Assembly (NCBI GenBank): GCA_937138395.1 | Contig: CAKZPB010000117.1 | Coordinates: 30,463 to 94,462, forward strand | Source of the DNA: an uncultured Pseudomonadota bacterium | GTDB lineage: Bacteria > Pseudomonadota > Gammaproteobacteria > Xanthomonadales > Wenzhouxiangellaceae | Reading direction: 5' to 3' | Length of the DNA stretch: 64,000 nucleotides | Shown here: piece by piece, positions 37,984-47,394 of the stretch | Layout of the letters: the number at the start of each line of letters is the position of its first letter | Numbering within the stretch: position 1 is the first letter of the stretch | The notes under the pieces: generated by a model | Told to the model about the DNA's origin: nothing | Seen by the model: only the letters and a program-made list of their open reading frames with translations | The model's database searches: none | Translations under genes and position numbers: made by a program

Positions 37984-38600
37984 ACACATTGCTATCGGCA
38001 CGACAACTGACTTTTCAGCGCCATGGCCTGAATGTATTCCAGCCGGTCGATCTCGCGCTGAATCCTGGCCATGCGATCGTCGTCCAGGGCAGCAATGGCG
38101 CCGGCAAAACCACGCTGCTTCGGCTGCTGGCCGGCGTGCTCGAACCGAGCGATGGCGAGGTTCTCTTTGAACAAGATCCACTGTTTCACGGCCACTTACC
38201 GGCGGTCAAGGGTGATTTGAGCTGCCGGGAAAATCTCGCCTTTGAACGCAAACTCGGCGCATCGTCAGTCAGCATCGCCAGTGCGCTCCTCCAGGTTGGT
38301 CTTGCCGGCCTTGGTGCCAGACCGGCGCGCAGCCTGTCGGCCGGACAAACACGCAGGCTTGGGCTTGCGCGACTGTTGGTTCGGACATCGCCGATCTGGC
38401 TGCTGGACGAACCCTACGCAAGCCTCGACGCCGACGGCTGCCATCAGGTCGACCAGTTGATTCATCAGCATCTGGAGACCGGCGGTGGCGTCATTCTGTC
38501 CACGCATCAACAGATGCCTGATTTGCAGCATCCGATACAGTACCTGGCGGTCGCGCCCGTCGGCAATGGTTGTCCGCAGGGCGCATCGTCTGATGCCTGA
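37971..38600 (+). CDS. ccmA: Heme exporter ATP-binding protein CcmA
   Basis: The ATPase of the CcmAB(CD) complex that releases heme-loaded CcmE in System I cytochrome c maturation. It has 209 residues from the ATG at 37971 (MVIVNTLLSARQL). The Walker A is GSNGAGKTT at about 40-48, the signature is LSAGQTRRLGLARLL at about 125, and Walker B is IWLLDEPYASLD at about 145, with a switch His in STHQQ near 183. It overlaps the DUF3293 gene upstream and ccmB downstream by 8 bases. Confidence 0.94.
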   Translation: MVIVNTLLSARQLTFQRHGLNVFQPVDLALNPGHAIVVQGSNGAGKTTLLRLLAGVLEPSDGEVLFEQDPLFHGHLPAVKGDLSCRENLAFERKLGASSVSIASALLQVGLAGLGARPARSLSAGQTRRLGLARLLVRTSPIWLLDEPYASLDADGCHQVDQLIHQHLETGGGVILSTHQQMPDLQHPIQYLAVAPVGNGCPQGASSDA

Positions 38601-39282
38601 GCCATCCAGCGCCAAGCCACGCCCCTTTCTGGCCCTGCTGCAGCGCGATCTGCTGCTGTCGATCAGGCGCTCCGGCGAAACCCTGCTGCCGTTGTTTTTT
38701 CTTTTTGCCGTGGTCATATTGATTCCACTGGGCGTCGGGCCGGGGCCCAACGTACTGTCACTGATCGCCCCGGGCATGGTGTGGGTTGCAGCACTGCTAT
38801 CCAGCCTGCTGGCGCTCGACCAGCTGTTCCGGAGTGACTTGCAGGACGGCACGCTGGAACAATGGTTTGTCGGTCACAGCAGCGGCTGGGCACAATTGCT
38901 GGCGCGGCTGTTGTCGCACTGGCTGGTCAGCGCGATTCCGGTGATCACGTTCAGCCCATTTGCTGCAATCATGCTTCATTTGCCGGTCGATGCCCTGCCC
39001 ATACTGGTGCTGACCCTGATCATCGGCACGCCGGCACTGAGCCTGATCGGCAGCCTGGCCGCTGCACTGACGCTGACGACACGCGGTGCAGGCGGTCTAC
39101 TGCCAATTCTGGTGTTTCCGATGGTCGTGCCACTTCTTATTTTTGCGACTGGCGCAGTTGCCCTGGCCGCCGAGGGCCATGCGTCGAGTGCACATCTCGG
39201 CTTACTGCTGGCATTTACAATACTTAACCTGACCTTGATGCCGCTGGCCATTCGCGCTGCATTGAAGCTGAATCTTGAATAA
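38593..39282 (+). CDS. ccmB: Heme exporter protein CcmB
   Basis: The membrane partner of CcmA, 229 residues with six transmembrane helices. The ATG at 38593 (MPEPSSAKPRPFLALLQRDL) overlaps the ccmA stop by 8 bases and matches the normal CcmB N-terminus; the frame further upstream lies within ccmA. The conserved LLSIRRSGETLLPLFFFL-type first helix and LFRSDLQDGTLEQ (about 78-90) are present. Confidence 0.94.
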   Translation: MPEPSSAKPRPFLALLQRDLLLSIRRSGETLLPLFFLFAVVILIPLGVGPGPNVLSLIAPGMVWVAALLSSLLALDQLFRSDLQDGTLEQWFVGHSSGWAQLLARLLSHWLVSAIPVITFSPFAAIMLHLPVDALPILVLTLIIGTPALSLIGSLAAALTLTTRGAGGLLPILVFPMVVPLLIFATGAVALAAEGHASSAHLGLLLAFTILNLTLMPLAIRAALKLNLE

Positions 39283-39318
39283 TATGCCATCAATCAATTC
39301 GTTGAGCGCTAAACAACC

Positions 39319-40086
39319 GTGATCTGGAAAACCCTCAAACTGTGGTTCCATAAACTGGGTTCGCCGCCGCTGTTCAGTCAGTTTGCCAGGCGGGTCAGCC
39401 CGTGGCTGTGGGCCGGTTTTACGATCTGCTTGGTCGTAGGGGTGTACAAGGCCCTGTACGTCGTGCCGCCGGATTATCAGCAGAGCGATACGTCCAGAAT
39501 CATGTACATCCATGTGCCATCTGCCTGGCAAGCCATGCTGACCTATGTGGTCATGGCGGTATTGGCCGCAATTGCACTGATCTGGCGGATTCGCATCACC
39601 GAAATCATGGCCATGGCCTGTGCGCCGATCGGGGCTGCATTCACGCTGATCTGTCTGGCAACCGGCTCGATCTGGGGTCGCCCGATGTGGGGCACCTGGT
39701 GGGAGTGGGATGCCCGTTTGACCTCGATGTTGATCTTGTTGTTTATCTACATCGGAATCATGGCGCTGTACGCTGCGTTCGAGGACCGGCGCAAAGCCGC
39801 ACGCATCGCTTCGGTCCTGGTGCTGGCCGGCGCGGTCAATATTCCGATCATTCACTACTCCGTGGAATGGTGGACGACGCTGCACCAGGGCCAGACCATT
39901 CGATTGATCGGCGAATCCAGCCTGCATTCATCGATGCTGCCACCCTTGATCTGGATGACCATCGCCATCAAATTCCTGTTTGGTGCAGCGCTGCTCGATC
40001 GCGCCCGAAATGAACTCCTGGAGCAGGACCAGTCCAAGCAATGGGTTCAGCGTGAACTGCAGGCTCGCGGGATGGCACGGGCATGA
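39319..40086 (+). CDS. ccmC: Heme exporter protein CcmC
   Basis: A membrane protein of the heme-handling family that presents heme to CcmE. It has 255 residues with six helices. The tryptophan-rich WWD domain is visible as WGTWWEWDARLTS at about 131-143, flanked by the axial-ligand histidines in MYIHVPSAW (about 62-70) and in ESSLHSSMLPP (about 200). The start is GTG at 39319, giving MIWKTLKLWFHKLGSPP, the usual N-terminus. It overlaps the ccmD start by 4 bases. Confidence 0.96.
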   Translation: MIWKTLKLWFHKLGSPPLFSQFARRVSPWLWAGFTICLVVGVYKALYVVPPDYQQSDTSRIMYIHVPSAWQAMLTYVVMAVLAAIALIWRIRITEIMAMACAPIGAAFTLICLATGSIWGRPMWGTWWEWDARLTSMLILLFIYIGIMALYAAFEDRRKAARIASVLVLAGAVNIPIIHYSVEWWTTLHQGQTIRLIGESSLHSSMLPPLIWMTIAIKFLFGAALLDRARNELLEQDQSKQWVQRELQARGMARA

Positions 40087-40274
40087 TTCCTGTCTTTGAA
40101 TATGCGGCCTACGTCTGGGGCAGTTATCTGGTGTTTGCCGTCGTGGTTGGCTGGCAAATCGTTCAACCCGTCATTCGCCGCAAACGCATCCAGCGTCAGC
40201 TGGCTGAACAGTACGAGGAAATGCAGGCAGCCGGTCTGACCGAGGCTTCCAATTCAATGGAGAAACGAACGTGA
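40083..40274 (+). CDS. ccmD: Heme exporter protein CcmD
   Basis: A 63-residue single-helix protein that stabilises the CcmABC-CcmE complex. It has a short N-terminal aromatic stretch (FEYAAYVWGSY), one helix (about 10-30), then the basic RRKRIQRQL stretch typical of CcmD, with an acidic and Gln-rich end. It overlaps ccmC and ccmE by four bases each. Confidence 0.92.
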   Translation: MIPVFEYAAYVWGSYLVFAVVVGWQIVQPVIRRKRIQRQLAEQYEEMQAAGLTEASNSMEKRT

Positions 40275-40795
40275 CCCCGACCCGAAAGCGTCGAATGATC
40301 ATGGTACTACTGGTGTTGCTGGGTATTTCCAGCGCGACGGCCATCGCCATCGTGGCGATGCAGGACCAGTTGATGTTTACCGTCAGCCCGAGTGAGGTGG
40401 CCACTCAGGCATTGCCACCGGATCGCAAGTTCCGCCTGGGTGGTCTGGTCGCAGAAGGCAGCATCGCGCACAGCAGCGATACGCTGGACGTTCAGTTCTG
40501 TGTTCACGACGGCGAACAATCCATTCCGGTCATCTACAGCGGCATTTTGCCGGACCTGTTCCGGGAGGGCCAGGGCGTGATTGCCCATGGCTATCTACAA
40601 GAGGGTCAATTCAAGGCCTATGAAGTGCTCGCTCGACACGATGAAACCTATGTACCGCCCGAAGTCATTCGTGCGCTGGAAGAATCCGGTCACAGCATGA
40701 GCGACGAATCCGCGCCGGGCAGCTATTCGCACCGCGCCGAGTACTTGAGCAACTGTTTTGACAAACTGCCCACTACTGCATTGAGCACCTCTTAA
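40271..40795 (+). CDS. ccmE: Cytochrome c maturation heme chaperone CcmE
   Basis: A periplasmic, membrane-anchored chaperone that binds heme covalently before handing it to CcmF/CcmH. It has 174 residues. The start is GTG, overlapping the ccmD stop (GTGA). A membrane anchor at about 9-29 is followed by an OB-fold domain (FRLGGLVAEGSI, IPVIYSGILPDLFREGQGVIAHGYL). The heme-binding His lies in LARHDETYVPPE (about residue 122), with the conserved Tyr. The C-terminal tail is flexible and poorly conserved. Confidence 0.95.
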   Translation: MTPTRKRRMIMVLLVLLGISSATAIAIVAMQDQLMFTVSPSEVATQALPPDRKFRLGGLVAEGSIAHSSDTLDVQFCVHDGEQSIPVIYSGILPDLFREGQGVIAHGYLQEGQFKAYEVLARHDETYVPPEVIRALEESGHSMSDESAPGSYSHRAEYLSNCFDKLPTTALSTS

Positions 40796-40797
40796 TC

Positions 40798-42783
40798 ATG
40801 ATTGCTGAACTTGGACAAATTTCACTGATTCTCGCGCTGCTGCTGGCGGTTACGCTGGCCATCGTTCCGCTGTATGGCGCCTGGCGCAAGCATGACCGCT
40901 TGATCGATCTGGCGCCGTCGCTGGCCGTCGGCCATTTTGTATTCGCGGTGGCCGCATTCGGCTTGTTGGCGCTGGCCTTCTTGCAGCACGATTTCACCGT
41001 GCTGTATGTGGCCAATAACTCCAATCTGCTGCTGCCCTGGTACTACCGCATCACTGCCGTCTGGGGTGGGCATGAAGGTTCGCTGCTGCTGTGGATTCTG
41101 ATGCTGGCCGGCTGGATGATTGCGGTCGTGCTGTTTTCCAAGACCCTGCCACGGGTATTTCTGGCGCGCGTGCTGGCCATCATGGCCATCATTTCGATCG
41201 GCTTTCTGCTGTTTACGCTGCTGACCTCGAATCCATTCGACCGGATCCTGCCAACCCCGCCCGATGGCCAGGACATGAACCCGCTGCTGCAGGATCCCGG
41301 CATGATCTTCCACCCGCCGCTGCTGTACATGGGCTACGTCGGCTTTGCGGTGGCCTTTGCCTTTGCCATTGCCGGCCTGCTGGGCGGCAAGGTCGAGCGC
41401 GACTGGGTACGCTGGTCACGTCCGTGGACGCTGTCTGCCTGGGCTTTCCTGACCGGCGGCATTGCGCTGGGCTCCTGGTGGGCCTACTACGAGCTGGGCT
41501 GGGGCGGCTGGTGGTTCTGGGATCCGGTTGAAAACGCCTCGTTCATGCCGTGGCTGGTCGGAACTGCGCTGATTCATTCGCAGGCCGTAACTGAAAAACG
41601 CGGGGCCTTTCCGGCCTGGACCGTATTGCTCAGTATCGCGGCATTCTCGCTCTCCCTGCTCGGCACCTTCCTGGTGCGGTCCGGGGTGTTGACCTCGGTG
41701 CATGCATTTGCCAATGATCCCGAACGCGGTCTGTTCATCCTGCTGTTCCTGGCCCTGGTCACCGGCGGCGCGTTATTGCTGTTCGCGCTGCGCGCGCCGC
41801 GCATCGCCCACGGCGAAGGCTTCGACTGGTTCAGTCGGGAATCCCTGCTGTTGACCAACAACCTGTTTCTAGTGGTTTCGGCTGCCATGGTGCTGCTGGG
41901 TACGCTGTACCCGATCCTGATCGACTTTATGGGCTGGGGGCAGATTTCGGTCGGGCCGCCCTACTTTGGCGCCATGTTTATTCTGCTGATGACGCCGCTG
42001 GTCATGCTGATGCCGCTGGGCCCGATGTCGCGCTGGGGACAGGACCAGTTTTCACGCGCTTTGAAACCGCTGTTGTTCGCACTGGCTGCGGCCGTGGTTG
42101 GCGGCATTGTCGTCTGCCTGTTCCTGGACGCAATGAGCCTGCGTGCCGTGTCGGGCTGGATCGGCGGCCTGTGGCTGATGTTCGGTGCGCTGGCCTTCCT
42201 GATGCGCCAGGTTCGTCAGTCCAATCGGCAAACCGGCTTCGGGCTGACCCGCGGTCAATGGGGCATGACAATGGCGCACTTCGGCGTCGGCGTATTCGTC
42301 ATTGGCGTCGGCATGGTCGAATCCAGCACGCTGGAGACCGACTTCCGCCTGGAACCCGGTCAGTCGGTTGAAAACGCCGGGCTGGAATTCCGATTGGATG
42401 AAGTGGCTACCGTCAAGGGTCCGAACTGGGCCGCCGATGAAGCGCGCGTTTCGATTTACAAGGACGGCGAGCTATGGTCGATCATGACTCCGCAAAAGCG
42501 ACTGTACTATCGCTCCGGCCAGATGATGACCCAGGTGGATCTGCGCCCCGGCATGGCACGTGATATCTATGTCGCAATGGGCCAGCCGCTCGATGGCGAT
42601 GCCTGGTCGATCCGTATCCATGTCAAACCGTTTATTCGCTGGATCTGGGGCGGCGCCCTGTTCATGCTGATTGGCGGTATCGTCGCAGCCACCGACCCGC
42701 GCTATCGCCGGATTCGCCGGGCCGAACGCAGGCCAACGCCAGCTGAAATGGCACCCGCAGTTCCGGCCGAGGCGCGCTCATGA
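40798..42783 (+). CDS. ccmF: Cytochrome c heme lyase subunit CcmF
   Basis: A large membrane component of the heme lyase that attaches heme to apocytochrome c. It has 661 residues and about 15 helices. The WWD domain WWFWDPVENASFMPWL is at about 236-251; conserved heme-ligand histidines lie in GGHEGSLLLW (about 90), HPPLLYMGYVG (about 173) and ALIHSQAVTEKRG (about 258). A periplasmic domain near 515-610 precedes the last helix. The stop overlaps the ccmG start (ATGA). Confidence 0.97.
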   Translation: MIAELGQISLILALLLAVTLAIVPLYGAWRKHDRLIDLAPSLAVGHFVFAVAAFGLLALAFLQHDFTVLYVANNSNLLLPWYYRITAVWGGHEGSLLLWILMLAGWMIAVVLFSKTLPRVFLARVLAIMAIISIGFLLFTLLTSNPFDRILPTPPDGQDMNPLLQDPGMIFHPPLLYMGYVGFAVAFAFAIAGLLGGKVERDWVRWSRPWTLSAWAFLTGGIALGSWWAYYELGWGGWWFWDPVENASFMPWLVGTALIHSQAVTEKRGAFPAWTVLLSIAAFSLSLLGTFLVRSGVLTSVHAFANDPERGLFILLFLALVTGGALLLFALRAPRIAHGEGFDWFSRESLLLTNNLFLVVSAAMVLLGTLYPILIDFMGWGQISVGPPYFGAMFILLMTPLVMLMPLGPMSRWGQDQFSRALKPLLFALAAAVVGGIVVCLFLDAMSLRAVSGWIGGLWLMFGALAFLMRQVRQSNRQTGFGLTRGQWGMTMAHFGVGVFVIGVGMVESSTLETDFRLEPGQSVENAGLEFRLDEVATVKGPNWAADEARVSIYKDGELWSIMTPQKRLYYRSGQMMTQVDLRPGMARDIYVAMGQPLDGDAWSIRIHVKPFIRWIWGGALFMLIGGIVAATDPRYRRIRRAERRPTPAEMAPAVPAEARS

Positions 42784-43325
42784 TTCGCCTGGCGCTGCCG
42801 CTGGCCATTTTTGCGCTGCTGCTGGGTCTGCTGCTGACGGGTTTGTTTACTGCAGACCAACGCCAGATCGTACAAAGCCCGCTGATCGGCCAGCCAATGC
42901 CTGAATTCTCGCTGCCGCTGCTGCACGAACCCGATACCGAATTGACGCGCGCCGACTTGCTCGGTCAGCCCTTCATTCTGAACGTCTGGGGTAGCTGGTG
43001 CCCGACGTGCCGGGACGAACACCCGTGGATCACGCGCCTGGGACAGGAATCGCCCGCCACATTGGTTGGGCTGAACTGGAAAGACGAGCGCGCCGATGCC
43101 CTGCGCTGGCTCAATGCCTTCGGCGATTCCTGGGATATCCAGATCATGGACTACGTCGGCAATACCGCAATTGACCTGGGCGTATACGGCTCGCCGGAAA
43201 CTTTCCTGGTCGATCACGAGGGCATTATTCGACATAAGCACATTGGCGCCATCAATGATGCAATCTACGCCGACCTTGTGCAGCGCATCGACCAGCTGAT
43301 CGCAGCCAGCGAAGGACGTTCATGA
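42780..43325 (+). CDS. ccmG: Thiol:disulfide interchange protein CcmG/DsbE
   Basis: A periplasmic thioredoxin-like reductant that keeps the CxxCH motif of apocytochrome c reduced. It has 181 residues: an N-terminal anchor (about 3-22), then a thioredoxin fold with the active site WGSWCPTCRDEHP (about 73-85) and the cis-Pro block YGSPETFLVDHEG (about 138-150). It is coupled to ccmF and ccmH by ATGA overlaps. Confidence 0.95.
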   Translation: MIRLALPLAIFALLLGLLLTGLFTADQRQIVQSPLIGQPMPEFSLPLLHEPDTELTRADLLGQPFILNVWGSWCPTCRDEHPWITRLGQESPATLVGLNWKDERADALRWLNAFGDSWDIQIMDYVGNTAIDLGVYGSPETFLVDHEGIIRHKHIGAINDAIYADLVQRIDQLIAASEGRS

Positions 43326-43750
43326 TGCGCATGGGCTTATCCAGCGCAACGCATGTGCTGAGCTTGCTGTGCGGTCTGTTGCTCGCCGGTGCTGCAGCGG
43401 CCACCAATCCGATCGAGCCGCTTGAATTTGCCAGTGAAACCCAGCGCGAGCGCTATCACGACCTGATCGACGAAATTCGCTGCACGGTGTGTCAGAACCA
43501 GTCGCTGGCCAGTTCCGACGTGCCGCTGGCCGCCGACCTGCGCAGTGCGGTCTATCGCCAGATTCGTGAGGGCCGGGCCGACAGCGAAATTCGCAATTTC
43601 ATGCGCGACCGCTACGGCGACTTTGTGCTGTATACCCCGCCACTGGCCGCCCATACCTTCCTGCTATGGGCTGGACCGCCACTGCTGTTAGTGGCTGGCG
43701 CGCTGGCCTGCGTGGTCATGATTCGTCGACGACGTCGCATGCTGCGCTAG
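43322..43750 (+). CDS. ccmH: Cytochrome c-type biogenesis protein CcmH
   Basis: A heme-lyase component with a redox-active cysteine pair. It has 142 residues, the short CcmH form without the TPR domain, which is a separate gene (ccmI) here. A signal peptide (to about 27) is followed by the signature EIRCTVCQNQSLASSD (about 53-68) with both cysteines, then a single C-terminal helix and a basic RRRRRML end. AAGGA precedes the start at a good distance. Confidence 0.95.
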   Translation: MMRMGLSSATHVLSLLCGLLLAGAAAATNPIEPLEFASETQRERYHDLIDEIRCTVCQNQSLASSDVPLAADLRSAVYRQIREGRADSEIRNFMRDRYGDFVLYTPPLAAHTFLLWAGPPLLLVAGALACVVMIRRRRRMLR

Positions 43751-43780
43751 ATCCTTGAGCCCTGATTTCGGAACCCCCGT

Positions 43781-45010
43781 ATGACACTGATGTTCTATCT
43801 GCTGACCGCAGCGGCTATTGCCGTCGCCCTGTTCTTCAGCCTGAAGCCGCTGCTCGGCCAATCGGCTGAAGTCCGTGATCTGAAACAACGCATCCGCAGA
43901 ATCGAATCGGTTGGCCCCGACCTGGCACCCGACGACTGGGAACAGCGCCGCGACGGCTTGCGGCAGCAGCTGGCAGGAGCGGATCAACAGCAAACCGGGA
44001 GTGCCGTCGCACGGGGACTGGTCCTGCTGTTGCTGGTGCTGATTCCGCTGTCGACCATTGGCCTGTATCAGCTGGTTGGCGCACCCGAGGGGCTGGAACA
44101 GGAGGCATCGATCTCAACCGAATTTCGTCAGGCGCTCGGTGAGCTGACCCAGCGCGTCCAGCGTCAGCCGCGTGATATCGAGGCCTGGATGCAGATTGGC
44201 GCCATCCAGAAGCAGCTCCAGCAATACTCTGCGGCCGAAGGTGCATGGCGGCGCGTGCTGTATTTTGATCCGGACGAACCCATCGCCTTGACCGAGCTGG
44301 CTGAAACGTTGCTGTTTGCCTCCGGTCAGCGCAGCCTGGGGCCGGAATCCCGGGCGCTGCTGGAACAGGCAGTTGCCATCCAGCCCGACAACCAGAAAGC
44401 GCTGTTTCTGCTGGGCATCGACGCCTTCCAGTCCGGCGACTACAATCGCGCACTGGCCCGCTGGACCGCGCTGGAATCCCTGTTGCCGGAGGGCGAAGCG
44501 CGCGCACAGATCCGACAACAAATGGCTCGCGCCGAGCAAGCCGCGGGGCAAAGCAATACGGCACTGGCGGAACTGCATTCCGGTATCAGCGCGTCACCAA
44601 TCGCGCCGACAGACACCAACCCATCGGCCGAGGCTGATCAAGACGGCGAAGCGCCGTCGGTTGTTGTCGGCATTAACGTGGCCGACAGCCTACTCGAACA
44701 ATTGAACGGCAGCGAAACGTTGTTTGTATTTGCCAGGGCGATTGGTGGCCCGCCTGCGCCATTGGCGGTGCAGCGCATGCCGATCGAGGCCGGTCAGGGT
44801 TTCTGGCCGGTCGATCTGACCCTGACCGATGCCGACAGCATGGCTCCGGGATTGAACCTGTCCGCATTTGAAGAGATCGAAGTCGTTGCCAGAATCAGCA
44901 CTTCAGGCAATGCGATCGCTCAACCCGGTGACCTGGAAGGCATCAGCCAGCCAACGCGAAGCGCACCAGCACAAGTGGTCGACGTGTTGATCAATCGGAT
45001 CGTTGATTGA
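43781..45010 (+). CDS. ccmI: Cytochrome c-type biogenesis protein CcmI (TPR)
   Basis: The apocytochrome c chaperone of the ccm system, 409 residues. Two membrane helices (about 3-22 and 76-94) flank a cytoplasmic leucine-rich linker (KQRIRRIESVGPDLAPDDWEQRRDGL). TPR repeats follow at about 115-260 (DIEAWMQIGAIQKQLQQYSAAEGAWRR), and the periplasmic C-terminal domain (about 295-409) shows ETLFVFARAIGGPPAPLAVQR. It is the last gene of the operon and converges on the PH-domain genes after 10 bases. Confidence 0.92.
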   Translation: MTLMFYLLTAAAIAVALFFSLKPLLGQSAEVRDLKQRIRRIESVGPDLAPDDWEQRRDGLRQQLAGADQQQTGSAVARGLVLLLLVLIPLSTIGLYQLVGAPEGLEQEASISTEFRQALGELTQRVQRQPRDIEAWMQIGAIQKQLQQYSAAEGAWRRVLYFDPDEPIALTELAETLLFASGQRSLGPESRALLEQAVAIQPDNQKALFLLGIDAFQSGDYNRALARWTALESLLPEGEARAQIRQQMARAEQAAGQSNTALAELHSGISASPIAPTDTNPSAEADQDGEAPSVVVGINVADSLLEQLNGSETLFVFARAIGGPPAPLAVQRMPIEAGQGFWPVDLTLTDADSMAPGLNLSAFEEIEVVARISTSGNAIAQPGDLEGISQPTRSAPAQVVDVLINRIVD

Positions 45011-45020
45011 GGGCTCGTTA

Positions 45021-46598
45021 CTACAGCGCATGCAGCGCGCTGTTTTCTACGTGATAAAGCCCCAGGTTGGCCAGACCACTGGCCTGATTCAGCCTGATCC
45101 AGGGAATCGAGACTTCACCATGAGGTAACCGAAGATGCAGCGTGGCGATCGACCGCTTGCGCTGCAGCGGGCTTTGTGCGACCCGCACCTGCTGACAGCT
45201 CTGCAGCCGAAAACGCATGATAGTTTGGCCGATCATGCCGGAGCGGATCATCAATACATCGCCCATCAAGGCAAAGCCCCAGCGCTTGCAGCGCAGATTG
45301 ATCATCCACAGCACAGCCAGGTTCAGCCCGAGCAAAACCAGGCTGATCACGTCCAAGCGCTGTGAATGATCGGTCGGAATCCATTGAATCAGCAAGGCAA
45401 CACCGCTGATCAACAGGCTCCAGCGAACGGACAACACGCGCTGCAACAACGGATCAATCACCTGCCAATCAGGTTCGGTCCCGCAGTGGTTGTCCAGATC
45501 TCGCGCCAGTTGATCGACCTGGTCATTCCGGACACCCGGAATCATGAATTTCTGGCTCTTACCCGCCAGCGATGCGAGTTCAGACACACCCGTCTGGTGC
45601 CCGATGATGTGCCACTGCTCCAGCAGCCGCCCGAAGGCCGTTTGAACCAGCTGTACTGAATGCAGCTTGGTTCTTTTCAGCGTATTTTCGCGCTGGTCAA
45701 AAAACCCGTAGCGCGACCGGAAACCATCGTGCTGGCTGGCGAGCTGATAACCGGAATACCGCACGATGGCGAGGACGCCCGACAAAACCATCAGCACAGC
45801 CAGCACGATGCCGATCAGGGTCAGCACGACCAGCAGAATGATGAATGGCGAATCATACAGACTCAGCGCCTGAAACAGCGCCAGTCCCTGCATCCACTCG
45901 AAATAATCCTCGATGAAATCGTTCAGATAACCCACCGCTGGACCAATGACAAAACCAAGCATGAGCCAGATCTGGTTGCTGGTCAGGCCGTACAGGAACA
46001 GATTCCAGTTCGAGGCACTGTACAACTGCCTGGTTGACTCGACAGCAGCGCTGTCGTTTTCGGCCTGGTCCGGTCGGCTGTCAGCATCAGCGCCCTGGCC
46101 TGGCCGGTTGTGTATGCGCGCAATCTGGTCACGCAGCGCTTCAGCCTCGTGGCTGGGCATACCGGGAAGCGCAACTTCGGTGATCGAAGCACCCGGCGTC
46201 TGCAACGTGAAGCGGGTCAGACCTAACGGCTTCATGTAGATCGGTTGGCTCATACCGGTGGTCTGGACGCGTTCAAACGGCACCTTGAGCTCCTTCTGTT
46301 CGAAGAAACCGGATCGAACACGGATGTGCTGCTCATCCACCTGATATTGGAAGCGCCGGTGGTAAATCATTGCAATCAACAGGCCACCCAGCAGCAGAAA
46401 GCCGCCGACCAGCAGCAGTTCGCGCAGACCGAACCAGTCGCTCAAGGCGAAACCGGTACCAGCACCAAAAAAGAGAAACAGGTTCTCGCGGACAAATTTC
46501 TGAAGGCCGCTGATGTACAGCGTAACGATCGCCGCAACCGGCAGGTGTTGCCAGCCATGCTGCAGATTTTCCGGGATCGATTCGGCTGAATCAGTCAC
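45021..46598 (-). CDS. Bacterial PH-domain membrane protein, YdbT-like
   Basis: An integral membrane protein with three bPH2 domains, paired with the YdbS-like gene upstream; the family's function is not established. From the GTG at 46598 (overlapping the upstream stop as GTGACTGA) it has 525 residues and starts 14 residues before the conserved WQHLPVAAI; an ATG at 46625 is an alternative. Helix pairs at about 40-75, 200-270 and 370-410 each precede a PH domain (EQHIRVRSGFFEQKELKVPF, RSRYGFFDQRENTLKRTKLHSVQ, GDVLMIRSGMIGQTIMRFRLQ, each partly quoted). The C-terminus ends in NLGLYHVENSALHAL. Confidence 0.85.
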   Translation of the reverse strand: MTDSAESIPENLQHGWQHLPVAAIVTLYISGLQKFVRENLFLFFGAGTGFALSDWFGLRELLLVGGFLLLGGLLIAMIYHRRFQYQVDEQHIRVRSGFFEQKELKVPFERVQTTGMSQPIYMKPLGLTRFTLQTPGASITEVALPGMPSHEAEALRDQIARIHNRPGQGADADSRPDQAENDSAAVESTRQLYSASNWNLFLYGLTSNQIWLMLGFVIGPAVGYLNDFIEDYFEWMQGLALFQALSLYDSPFIILLVVLTLIGIVLAVLMVLSGVLAIVRYSGYQLASQHDGFRSRYGFFDQRENTLKRTKLHSVQLVQTAFGRLLEQWHIIGHQTGVSELASLAGKSQKFMIPGVRNDQVDQLARDLDNHCGTEPDWQVIDPLLQRVLSVRWSLLISGVALLIQWIPTDHSQRLDVISLVLLGLNLAVLWMINLRCKRWGFALMGDVLMIRSGMIGQTIMRFRLQSCQQVRVAQSPLQRKRSIATLHLRLPHGEVSIPWIRLNQASGLANLGLYHVENSALHAL

Positions 46599-47277
46599 GA
46601 CGTTGTGGCGCGCCGTCTGGTTCATCCTGCTTGAAGTTTGACTCGTCCTGTTGATCTTCAAGTTGATTCAGAAAATCCAGCGATTCTGATTCGGTTTCCT
46701 CTTCCAACGCTTGCTCGCTGATTGGAAGCGCATCCTCATCGCGACCATAAGCATCGCGCTGGCGAATTTGTTCCAGGAGATGCTCACGGAGCTGGTCAGC
46801 CGTATCGGCATTCAAACCAATTACAACCAGATCTGCCGTCATGCCGCCAGCGGTATAGCAGCTCAGACGCGCGAGCCGATGCATGCGCTCGATCGGCCCG
46901 CTGCTTGTTTCGACATGCTGGATGCGCGCCACCGGCAGTGTCGTGACGCTTCGCCACCAGACGCCCGACCTTGCAATCAGGTCATGTTCGCGCAGCGCCC
47001 AGCCACGATGACGCGCATCGGCCAGGCGATACAGGTAGATCAGTAAGGCCAAAATGATGATGGGCGCGACCAGCAGGTAATCATGCGATGAGGAAATAAA
47101 CGGCAGCCAGGATGCAACCAGCGCCCCCAGAATGAACGGCAACCAGTAGACGGCCTGGGTGATCAGAATGTAGCGGCCAAACGTACCTGCAAGCGGCTGC
47201 AGTTCGGCTTCGCTGTAGTCCGGCAAGCCGTCGACGTCAATCACCTCGTTGTAGAAATCGGAATCAAGTTCGTTCAT
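46591..47277 (-). CDS. Bacterial PH-domain membrane protein, YdbS-like
   Basis: A 228-residue membrane protein with two helices (about 35-85) followed by one bPH2 domain (HRGWALREHDLIARSG, TTLPVARIQHVETSSGPIER) and a long acidic, Gln-rich tail from about 170 that is poorly conserved. The ATG at 47277 (MNELDSDFYNEV) was preferred to one ten codons further upstream. It is expressed with the YdbT-like gene that overlaps its 3' end. The gap 47278-47394 shows nothing notable. Confidence 0.85.
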   Translation of the reverse strand: MNELDSDFYNEVIDVDGLPDYSEAELQPLAGTFGRYILITQAVYWLPFILGALVASWLPFISSSHDYLLVAPIIILALLIYLYRLADARHRGWALREHDLIARSGVWWRSVTTLPVARIQHVETSSGPIERMHRLARLSCYTAGGMTADLVVIGLNADTADQLREHLLEQIRQRDAYGRDEDALPISEQALEEETESESLDFLNQLEDQQDESNFKQDEPDGAPQRRD

Positions 47278-47394
47278 GCGCCCAATGGTAAACCGCAGAC
47301 AAAACACTCGCCAGCGTCAAAGGTCACGGAAGCAGTGCGTCGATATCCTCGACGTTGTCGAATGCACGTCACCAGTCGACCAGACGACAAGTAA

